From assembly GCA_018696395.1 (NCBI GenBank), contig JABHQR010000020.1, positions 53,447 through 117,446 of the forward strand: 64,000 nucleotides of DNA. Reading direction: 5' to 3'. The position numbers and the translations under genes are program-made. Under the pieces are notes generated by a model, which was not told the origin of the DNA, searched no databases, and worked only from the letters and a program-made list of their open reading frames with translations. Every line of letters starts with the position of its first letter. Position 1 is the stretch's first letter. Below are positions 57,002 to 64,000 of this stretch, in pieces. The stretch comes from an archaeon (GTDB lineage: Archaea > Nanobdellota > Nanobdellia > Woesearchaeales > GW2011-AR9).

Positions 57002-57598
57002 TTAACAACCACCACAACAACCACCAGTTGGTGTTGGTGCAATAAATTTAAATGCGTCTTTTTCTGGACTGAAATCTAGTTTAGTTCCCGATACAAACCC
57101 TAAAACTTCTTTTCCCACAATTATTTTCAAACATTCAATTTGAAACAATTCGTCATTAACATCTTTCTGATCAGTAATAGATAAACTGAACTGGAATCCT
57201 GAACATCCAGACATAGTTACTTCAACACGCAAAAATTTACCATCATCAACTTTATTTTTTAATTCATTTAAAGCTCGTTCAGTGATTAAGATAGACTCTT
57301 CATTTCCAAACATTTTTTGGTTACTTTCTTCTTCAACTAATTTGTTAATTTTATCAATGATTTGTTTAATTTCTTCATCAGACTTACCATGACTTTTCAA
57401 ACCATCTTCTAAACTTTCCCATTGAGCAGCATGACAACCTACACAGTGCACTCCTTCATTCATTAAAATTTCAGCAGCAGAAGGGCACTTAGAAAGAACT
57501 TCAGAGATTCTCATATCTTTGTTAATCAAATGATTACAATCTTCTTTAGTTCCTGTTTTTCCTTCTTCAGCATTACAACCACAACAATGTTCTCCCAT
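57002..57598 (-). CDS. DUF1858-IscA/HesB fusion protein
   Basis: 198 residues from ATG 57598, 8 nt after GAGGT; the earlier in-frame ATG is only 2 nt from it. N-terminal GEHCCGCNAEE is Cys-rich, then a DUF1858 domain (KDMRISEVLSKCPSAAEILM, VHCVGCHAAQWESLEDG) with a redox CxxC, then an A-type carrier domain (ILITERALNELKN, VTMSGCSGFQFSL) ending GGCCGGC. Probably receives or transfers Fe-S clusters from the scaffold. Fusion to DUF1858 is notable. Last gene of the cluster. Confidence 0.8.
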   Translation of the reverse strand: MGEHCCGCNAEEGKTGTKEDCNHLINKDMRISEVLSKCPSAAEILMNEGVHCVGCHAAQWESLEDGLKSHGKSDEEIKQIIDKINKLVEEESNQKMFGNEESILITERALNELKNKVDDGKFLRVEVTMSGCSGFQFSLSITDQKDVNDELFQIECLKIIVGKEVLGFVSGTKLDFSPEKDAFKFIAPTPTGGCCGGC

Positions 57599-57622
57599 TT
57601 TCATTTACCTCATTATAATTAT

Positions 57623-58378
57623 TTATTCATCAAAAAACTTTTTCTTATACATTTCAATTAGTTCTTTAACTCTTGGAATACATTTTTTATCATGCACCCC
57701 AACTTTAGTCTTTTTTTGAACATCTTCAAAAGTAAATACCCCTTCCAAGACTGCATGTTCAATATCTCGGTTGGTTATTTTTAAAACTTTGTCAACTACT
57801 TCAACTTTTTCTCCTTTCACCCTATCATTTTGTCCGGTTTTCTTAAAATAATCATTAACAGCTTCTCGAAAAGCCTTATGTGCCAAAACACTACAATGAA
57901 ATTTTCTTGGGGGGATACCACCAATATAATCAGCAATTTCTTTAGGAGAAATTTTTAACGCTTCTTCTAATTTCATCCCACCATTTTTAGTTATCATTTC
58001 AGAAAATGCAGAAGTAGATGCTATCGCAGTCCCGCACCCATACGTTTGATATTTACATTCAATAACTTCATCATTCTCCCTATCAACCCTAACAAACATC
58101 TTCATCCCATCACCACATGCGGGACTCCCTACCAAACCAATACCATCAGCTTGTAAAGCAAATTCTGCCGCGTCCTCATAACTCTTAAAAATATTTCTTG
58201 GATGAAAAAAATGGTCTTTAACTTTTTCATTGTAAAACCAAGGTTTACCACTACATGTAGAACCATCACCCACATTTTTCAAAGTGTTAAGCATTTGTTC
58301 TTTTTTTAGTTTAATCTTAGGGCAATTATCTTTATTTTGTTTGTTACAATTTATTTTCATGTTTTTTTCCAGTTTCAT
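57623..58378 (-). CDS. IscU/NifU-type Fe-S scaffold
   Basis: 251 residues. The scaffold Cys residues are in VGSPACGDGMKM, YGCGTAIASTSA and FHCSVLAHKA, all three present. A ~45-residue N-terminal extension carries extra Cys (INCNKQNKDNCPKIK), which normal IscU lacks. It receives sulfur from the desulfurase gene upstream and passes clusters on. Confidence 0.9.
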   Translation of the reverse strand: MKLEKNMKINCNKQNKDNCPKIKLKKEQMLNTLKNVGDGSTCSGKPWFYNEKVKDHFFHPRNIFKSYEDAAEFALQADGIGLVGSPACGDGMKMFVRVDRENDEVIECKYQTYGCGTAIASTSAFSEMITKNGGMKLEEALKISPKEIADYIGGIPPRKFHCSVLAHKAFREAVNDYFKKTGQNDRVKGEKVEVVDKVLKITNRDIEHAVLEGVFTFEDVQKKTKVGVHDKKCIPRVKELIEMYKKKFFDE

Positions 58379-58411
58379 TTTTAATAAATCAATTTTAGAT
58401 CCCAGTTTAAA

Positions 58412-59701
58412 TTATAAATCAGACAATTTCTGATTAAAAGGTGATATTAATCTTAACATCTTCACAATGTCAGGCAAGATAGAAATTACAAGAGCAATAT
58501 CTTTCCCAGTAGTTCTTTTACCTAAGCTAAACCTGATACTACCATGGGCAAGTTCGTAAGGTATACCCATTGAAATTAGTACATGGCTGGCTTCTAAACT
58601 TTTTGAACTACATGCACTACCAGAGGATGCTTGAATTCCTTCTTCGTTCATGTATAATAACAATGATTCACCTTCAATATTTAAAAAACTAACATTAACA
58701 TTGTTAGGTAATCTTTGTTTAGGATGACCATTCAAAACTGAATCAGGGATTTTTTCTAACAGTTCTTTAATCAATTTGTCCCTTAACTGAATCAATCTTT
58801 TAGATTCTTTTAACCTTTCTTGTTGAGCTAATTCTAAAGCATTAGTAAATCCAACAATCCCGGGGATATTTTCAGTTGAACTTCGCAATCCATTCTCTTG
58901 ACCACCACCTAAAATTAAAGGTTTGATCAAAGTTCCTTTCTTTACATATAATAAACCAGTACCTTTAGGCCCATAAATCTTACTTCCATTTAACGTCAAT
59001 AAATCAACACTTAATTGGTTTACATTTAGATCTAACAATCCCCCTGCTTGACAAGCATCAGTATGAAAAATGATATTGAACAGATTATTTTTAGATTTTT
59101 TCCTACTCAAATTTTCATTTTTAATGATTTTAGAAATTTTTGAGATTGGATTAATTGTACCAACTTCATTATTAGCATACATGATTGAAATCAAGAAAGT
59201 GTTATCTTTAATTGCCTCTTTAACTTTATTTGGAGTAATCATTCCAAAATCATCTGGTTTCAAATAAGTTACTTCAAATCCTTCTTCTTTTTCCAAATAT
59301 TCACAAGTACCCAATACTGCAGGATGTTCAGCTTGACTTGTAATGATATGTCCTTTTAATTGATGATTAGTGTTACCTTTTTGATTATTTTTGTAAGTTA
59401 GTTTATTGTAAAATTTGTATGCACGAGCAACCCCTTGCAAAGCAAGATTAACACTCTCAGTGCCAGAGCCAGTAAAAATAATTTCTTTACAATCAGCAGA
59501 CATGATTTTAGCAACATTTTTTCTACATACATTCAATATTTCTTTTGCATCAAAACCCATGGAATTAAAACTACCAGGATTACCAAATTTATCTGAAAAG
59601 TAAGGTAACATATTTTTCAAAACTTCATCACGAACATAAGTTGTAGCAGAATGATCTAAGTAAATGATTCTCTTTTCTGTTTTATTTGTTGTTGTTTTCA
59701 T
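58412..59701 (-). CDS. Cysteine desulfurase (IscS/NifS)
   Basis: 429 residues. PLP enzyme giving sulfane sulfur from cysteine. YLDHSATTYVRDEVL, FTGSGTESVNLALQGVAR, HTDACQAGGLLDLNV and the PLP-lysine region LLTLNGSKIYGPKGTGLLY are clear; the active-site Cys loop is SSGSACSSKSLEASHVL. Close to IscU and the fusion carrier on the same strand. Confidence 0.95.
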   Translation of the reverse strand: MKTTTNKTEKRIIYLDHSATTYVRDEVLKNMLPYFSDKFGNPGSFNSMGFDAKEILNVCRKNVAKIMSADCKEIIFTGSGTESVNLALQGVARAYKFYNKLTYKNNQKGNTNHQLKGHIITSQAEHPAVLGTCEYLEKEEGFEVTYLKPDDFGMITPNKVKEAIKDNTFLISIMYANNEVGTINPISKISKIIKNENLSRKKSKNNLFNIIFHTDACQAGGLLDLNVNQLSVDLLTLNGSKIYGPKGTGLLYVKKGTLIKPLILGGGQENGLRSSTENIPGIVGFTNALELAQQERLKESKRLIQLRDKLIKELLEKIPDSVLNGHPKQRLPNNVNVSFLNIEGESLLLYMNEEGIQASSGSACSSKSLEASHVLISMGIPYELAHGSIRFSLGKRTTGKDIALVISILPDIVKMLRLISPFNQKLSDL

Positions 59702-59740
59702 TTTTTTATTATGATCTTTTTATATTTTAATTATAAAATT

Positions 59741-60160
59741 TTAATGACAAAATTTACTTTCAGGATTACAATTACAACAAGGTAATTTTTCTACAAGATC
59801 TTTTTGTTTTTGATAAATATCACAAAGTAATCCATTTTTCTTAACAATTTTAGTTAAGTTCATTATCTCTGAGAAGATTATAGTAGGATCTTGAACAATC
59901 TTTTTCACAGACTTTTTAATATCTAAATCTAATGAATTACCGATAATATCTTTCTTTGCACGTTTATCTTTTTTGTAATGAGAAATTGTTGCAGCACTAA
60001 TATTCATAATTTTTGCAATATCCTTCTGCGCCATTCCCTCTTTCACCAAAGCTAACGCTAACTTCTTCCTAATTGCTGGTAAAAGATACCAAACTTCTAA
60101 TTCTTGTGGAAAGATAAATTTCTCTGTTTCAAATTTTTGATAAGTAGTTGATTTCCCCAT
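59741..60160 (-). CDS. HTH regulator with Cys-rich C-terminus, probable Fe-S operon control
   Basis: 139 residues from ATG 60160; the upstream in-frame TTG (60169) overlaps the operator. The HTH LVKEGMAQKDIAKIMNIS, then AATISHYKKDKRAKK, is followed by a helical region and five Cys near the end (one in GLLCDIYQ, then LPCCNCNPESKFC), a likely Fe-S binding site. It is first in the cluster with iscS, and an 18-bp palindrome lies at its promoter. Confidence 0.75.
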   Translation of the reverse strand: MGKSTTYQKFETEKFIFPQELEVWYLLPAIRKKLALALVKEGMAQKDIAKIMNISAATISHYKKDKRAKKDIIGNSLDLDIKKSVKKIVQDPTIIFSEIMNLTKIVKKNGLLCDIYQKQKDLVEKLPCCNCNPESKFCH

Positions 60161-60167
60161 AGACCTC

Positions 60168-60185
60168 AATTAACTATAGTTAATT
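60168..60185. promoter_or_regulatory. 18-bp perfect palindrome, likely operator for the Fe-S regulator
   Basis: The 18 bases are their own reverse complement (core TTAACTATAGTTAA at 60170-60183). The site lies 8 nt upstream of the regulator's ATG and adjoins a TATA-like box. A bound dimer would block transcription initiation, so autoregulation is expected. Confidence 0.7.
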
Positions 60186-60196
60186 TATAAATTTTA
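60184..60196 (-). promoter_or_regulatory. TATA box of the Fe-S regulator gene
   Basis: On the minus strand this reads as an ATTTATAAAT-type box. With a start about 25 nt downstream, transcription would begin close to the ATG at 60160, just past the palindrome. Confidence 0.55.
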
Positions 60197-60297
60197 TGGA
60201 GAACTGCACTAGATTTTTAAAAAATATTTTTTAAGAAAATTCTAATAAATTGAAATATTAATTACAATCAAACCTAGCTAACGCTAAGATGAATTTT

Positions 60298-60324
60298 CAA
60301 TTAAAAAATTAAAAGAAAAAAAAG
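60298..60324 (-). terminator. Terminator of the rRNA operon
   Basis: On the minus strand this region is a run of Ts (eight, then four, then six) directly after the 23S processing stem, typical of archaeal U-run termination. Confidence 0.5.
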
Positions 60325-60334
60325 GTTTAATGAA

Positions 60335-60357
60335 AACCATTTGTAAGTTAGTAAAGT
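60335..60357 (-). repeat. 3' arm of the 23S rRNA processing stem
   Basis: These 23 bases are the exact reverse complement of 63258-63280. The two arms bracket the 23S gene and would form the long stem where the archaeal splicing endonuclease cuts at a bulge-helix-bulge. Further pairing outside continues after a two-base bulge (TTAATG with CATTAA). Confidence 0.85.
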
Positions 60358-60364
60358 AAATATA

Positions 60365-63248
60365 GGACGTTAGTAAGTGCATGCTGAATACCTCGTTGCC
60401 TTGGTACTTACACACCACTTCTATCAAACGGCTGTTTTTGCCATGTCCTAGGCTATCTCTTTTCAAGTTCCGCTTCGTGCTTAGATGCGTTCAGCACTTA
60501 TCGCTTGGCGCGTAGCTGCCCTGCATACCTTGTCAGATAACAGGTAGACCAGAGGCGCCGAAGTTTCGTTCCTCTCGTACTAAAAACTCCTTACTTTCAG
60601 ATAACCAACACTTCCAGTAGATATCAAACAAACTGCCTCACAGCGTTCTGAACCCAGCTCACGATCCCTTTTAATGGGTGAACACCCCCACCCTTGGCAG
60701 CTTCTGCACCACCAGGATAGGAAGAGCCGACATCGAAGTAGCAAACCGCGCCGTCGATATGAACTCTCGGGCGCGACAACTCAGTTATCCCCGGAGTAAC
60801 TTTTCAGTCATCTCCAACCCTCATTAAGAAGGTATGGAGGTTCGCTAGGCCACACTTTCGTGTTTGGAAATTGTTATGTTTGAAGTCCAATCAGGCTGGC
60901 TTTTGCCCTTGCACTCTACTCCAGATTTCTAAACTGGATGAGCCAACCTTTGGGCGCTATTGATATCCTTTCAACAGCGTGCCACCCCAGCCAAACTGTC
61001 CACCAATTGGTGTCCCTCTTTTCGAGGTTAGTGTTTCAAGTTTTGAGAAGTGGTGTTACATTGGCGCCTTAACTACAAACTGACGTCTATAGTCTCAAAC
61101 AGCTCCCACTTACACTATATAACAAAGCTCGAAACACAGCAACAGGCTACAGTAAAGTTTCACGGGGTCTTCGCTTCCCACTGGAAGTCCCTGGCCTTTG
61201 CACCAGGATAGAGTATTCGGAAGGTTCTAGTTAGGGACAGTGGCGATCTCGTTATACCATTCATGCAGGCCGTCATTCAAACGGCAAGGCATTTCGCTAC
61301 CTTAAGAGAGTTATAGTTACTCCCGCCGTTTACCAGCTCTTCACCCCGTTGAACCGAGGCTTAAAGTACTGGCACTGGGCAGATATCACCTTCTATACAA
61401 AGCTTTACAGCGTAGCAGAAGGTTAAGTTTTTGTTAAACAGTCGGACCACCTTAGTCACTGCGCCCTGAAATCGCAATCATACGACAACAATTCCAGGGA
61501 TCCCTTCTACCGAAGATACGGGACTAATTTGCCGAATTCCCTTAACTAGATTAATCTTGCACGTCTTAGGCTTCTCACCTAGGGGCACCTGTGCTGGTTC
61601 TGGGTACGATTAATTCAGATCTGAATTATTCCCTTTTCACGGGCACCGGGAATCAACCAAATGAATCATAGATCCACCATTCCGAACTTTACTCAGGTTC
61701 TCATCATTACGATACTCCCCTGACTTATGTTCGTTAGCAGAACAGACATGTTCTGTTGGTCTATCCGGATGCGTCAGAAATAAAACTTGTGTTGCCACGT
61801 ATACTAAATTAGTACAGGAATATTAACCTGTTTCCCTTTCCTCTCACTCACTTATGAGTTGAGTTAGGATCGACTAACCCTTAGCTGATTTGCATTGCCA
61901 AGGAACCCTTGCCCTTACGACGACAGAGATTCTCACTCTGCTCCGTTCCTACTACCACCAGGATATTCATTTCTTCCAGGTCCACCTCCTCTTACGAAGA
62001 AGCTTCTGCCCTAAAAGAACGCCTGCCTACACCTATTTTCATAGTCTACAGTATCGGTGACCAGTTTAGACCCGTCAATTTTCGGGGCTTACGACCTCAA
62101 TGAGTAAGCTGTTACGCACTTTTTAAAGGATGGCTGCTTCTAAGCCAACCTCCTCACTGTCTCAGATCATAAACACCCTTCACCCTTTATCACTTAACTG
62201 GCACTTAGGGACCTTAACTGTAGTCTGGGTTGTTCCCCTTTCGGAAGTCAAGCTTACCCCAAGACTCCCTGTTTCCCGGTGTCTGCAACATTAAAGCATT
62301 CGGAGTTGGACAGCAAACCGACAAGTTTCCTCGCCTAAATCCGCAATCCGTAGCTCTACAACTTTAACCATCTCGACCGAGACTTGACTAAGGTCAATTT
62401 CGGCAGGAACCTGCTATAGCCGAGCTCGATTGGCTTTTCACCCCTATTCCCAAGTCAGAAGAACACTTGTCCGTAGAACCTCTTCAGGCCTCCACGAAGT
62501 TTAACCCTCGCTTCACCTTGCTCAGGAATAGATCGCCCGGTTTCAGGTAGTATCCAAGTGACTAAAGGCACTTTCATACCTCTCCCCTCGTAAAACTGCG
62601 GGATCTTGCTTTCGCTTTGGATGCGCTTTTTCAGCTTATCCTCGCCACTTAGATACACTCCCTGGCACGTTATTCAAAACGCACGTTAGAACTCCTTAAA
62701 GCACTAACACACTATCTCTGTTAGATTTCAGGTCTTTTAACTCCCCTATGGGGGTTCTTTTCAACTTTCCCTCACGGTACTTGTTTGCTATCGGACTCAA
62801 GACGTATTTAGTTTTAGAGATTAATGTTCCCTATATTCATGCCTCGTTTCCAGGAGACACTACTCAGAATACTTCCTAGGACCTTCTAACTTCCCTCTAC
62901 GGGACTATCACCCTGTAACGTGTTACGTTCCAGAAAACTTCGAGTTAGAAAAAAGGTCTTAAGGGAAGTTCATACACCACATCTCCTTCACATTACTGTA
63001 AAGGATTCAGTTTGAACTGAGCCGTTTTCAGTCGCTCTTACTAACGGCATCTCAATTGATTTCTTTTCCTGCAGGTACTAAGACGCTTCAATTCCCTGCG
63101 TTCCCTGACCACTAAGGGCCTATATATGAGAAGACTCATTCGGAAATCCTTGGTTCAAAGCTTACATTCAGCTCGCCAAGGCATATCGTAGCTTGTCACG
63201 TCCTTCATCGGCGCTTGAGCCTAGTCATCCATCTAACAGATTACTTAA
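60365..63248 (-). rRNA. 23S ribosomal RNA
   Basis: About 2.9 kb on the minus strand, ends approximate. The sarcin-ricin loop is recognisable at about 60568-60582 and a peptidyl-transferase region stretch (complement of GATAGGAAGAGCCGACATCG) at about 60716-60736. The 5' end lies near 63248 after the processing stem. The region is notably more GC-rich than the coding sequence around it. No intron or obvious insertion was seen, but secondary structure was not modelled. Confidence 0.95.
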
Positions 63249-63257
63249 TTTAATTGG

Positions 63258-63280
63258 ACTTTACTAACTTACAAATGGTT
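63258..63280 (-). repeat. 5' arm of the 23S rRNA processing stem
   Basis: Exact reverse complement of 60335-60357; see that entry. Lies immediately 5' of 23S in the transcript. Confidence 0.85.
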
Positions 63281-63305
63281 CATTAATATGAAATTAGTGA
63301 TGTTT

Positions 63306-63322
63306 GCTATCAAAAAGATAGC
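63306..63322 (-). other. Spacer hairpin between tRNA-Ala and 23S
   Basis: Six-base stem GCTATC/GATAGC with an A5 (U5 in RNA) loop. Possibly a processing signal or part of a larger fold. Confidence 0.4.
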
Positions 63323-63424
63323 GATTCATATCTAGCCAACACAGCCACAACACACAGGTTGCGAATGCAAGTACTATATATTTAGCCTTGAATGATTCAG
63401 GACCATATTTCCTACAAAAAGGAA

Positions 63425-63500
63425 TGGACCCGTCGGGATTCGAACCCGAGGCCTCCTGCTTGCAAGGCAGGCGCTCTAATCCAGACTGAGCTACGGGCCC
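63425..63500 (-). tRNA. tRNA-Ala (anticodon TGC) in the rRNA spacer
   Basis: 76 nt. Acceptor GGGCCCG pairs with CGGGTCC (one G-U), D stem GCTC/GAGC, anticodon stem CCTGC/GCAGG around loop CTTGCAA, T stem TCGGG/CCCGA with loop TTCGAAT. The discriminator is A73; CCA is not encoded. The spacer tRNA-Ala is typical of archaeal rRNA operons. Confidence 0.97.
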
Positions 63501-63618
63501 AGCAAACAGATAAATAAAATTATTGATTTTTTACAAACAATAACTAAATCACCAGTTTAATGGAGTTAATTTCTAAATATAATTTGTTACATGTTTTAAT
63601 TTTTTTATTTATAAGTCG

Positions 63619-63636
63619 AATATTCTTTTGAATATT
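63619..63636 (-). other. Hairpin in the 16S-tRNA spacer
   Basis: Seven-base stem AATATTC/GAATATT with a four-base loop, about 20 nt past the 16S 3' end. Possibly a processing element; the partner arm upstream of 16S is off the window. Confidence 0.35.
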
Positions 63637-63656
63637 TTTAATATAAATAAAAAAAA

Positions 63657-64000
<344 letters not shown>

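Overview
This window looks like a low-GC, gene-dense archaeal chromosome, most likely from a DPANN lineage such as Woesearchaeota or Pacearchaeota. That placement is inference; no tree was run. The archaeal evidence is direct: aIF2-gamma, ribosomal proteins eS17, eS24 and eS27, Rpo7 (E') and Spt4, Alba, stand-alone Bud32, archease, an NreA repair protein, RNase HII and TrmB-type regulators. Many starts lie about 25 nt after a TATA-like box. The 16S-tRNA-Ala-23S operon has an archaeal-style inverted-repeat processing stem around the 23S gene. Several enzymes are of bacterial type and suggest transfer: S-adenosylmethionine synthetase, a short alanyl-tRNA synthetase, an L,D-transpeptidase, an M17 aminopeptidase and a tandem Fis-type HTH protein.

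Layout. 1-4.8 kb: tail of a GINS replication subunit, a pilin-like anchored surface protein, a large exported protein with a caspase/CHAT-like His-Cys signature, and an L,D-transpeptidase. 5-16 kb: an MnmC-like methyltransferase overlapping a U32-family RNA hydroxylase-type protein; a proteasome-like Ntn-hydrolase; Bud32; an AbrB-like/AAA+ pair; a winged-helix regulator; RNase HII; a PIN-like protein. 16-20.5 kb: nreA with a zinc-ribbon gene upstream that is broken by an in-frame TAG, then a cluster (zincin lipoprotein, SET methyltransferase) interspersed with degenerate copies of the nreA 5' end. 20.5-34.4 kb: deaminase, PurF, CBS regulator, membrane PP2C phosphatase, MetK, eS17, Alba, PHP protein, TrmB regulator, receiver protein, Dus, GNAT, aIF2-gamma. 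34.6-42.8 kb: two very large single-span membrane proteins, a degenerate uracil-DNA-glycosylase homologue, an HD hydrolase, a ParB-like-motif protein and an HTH-PLD-like regulator. 42.8-56.2 kb: DUF6159-like membrane protein, archease, AlaRS, half-size MFS, canonical family-4 UDG, the Rpo7-Spt4-eS24-eS27 operon, a lectin/amidotransferase-like exported protein, a DHH phosphoesterase, leucyl aminopeptidase and a MazG-like protein. 56.2-60.2 kb: another TrmB regulator and an Fe-S assembly cluster (HTH regulator, IscS, IscU, DUF1858-IscA fusion) whose regulator has an 18-bp perfect palindrome at its promoter. 60.3-64 kb: rRNA operon on the minus strand, with no 5S seen next to it.

Working links. 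RNase HII and NreA both end in a PCNA-interacting-peptide-like motif of the form QxxLxDY, which ties them to the replication clamp. Rpo7, Spt4, eS24 and eS27 form a conserved transcription/translation operon; its eS27 has lost three of its four zinc cysteines. IscS supplies sulfur, IscU is the scaffold and the DUF1858-IscA fusion is a probable carrier, with a cysteine-tailed HTH protein as likely regulator. No CRISPR array, transposase or complete mobile element was seen.
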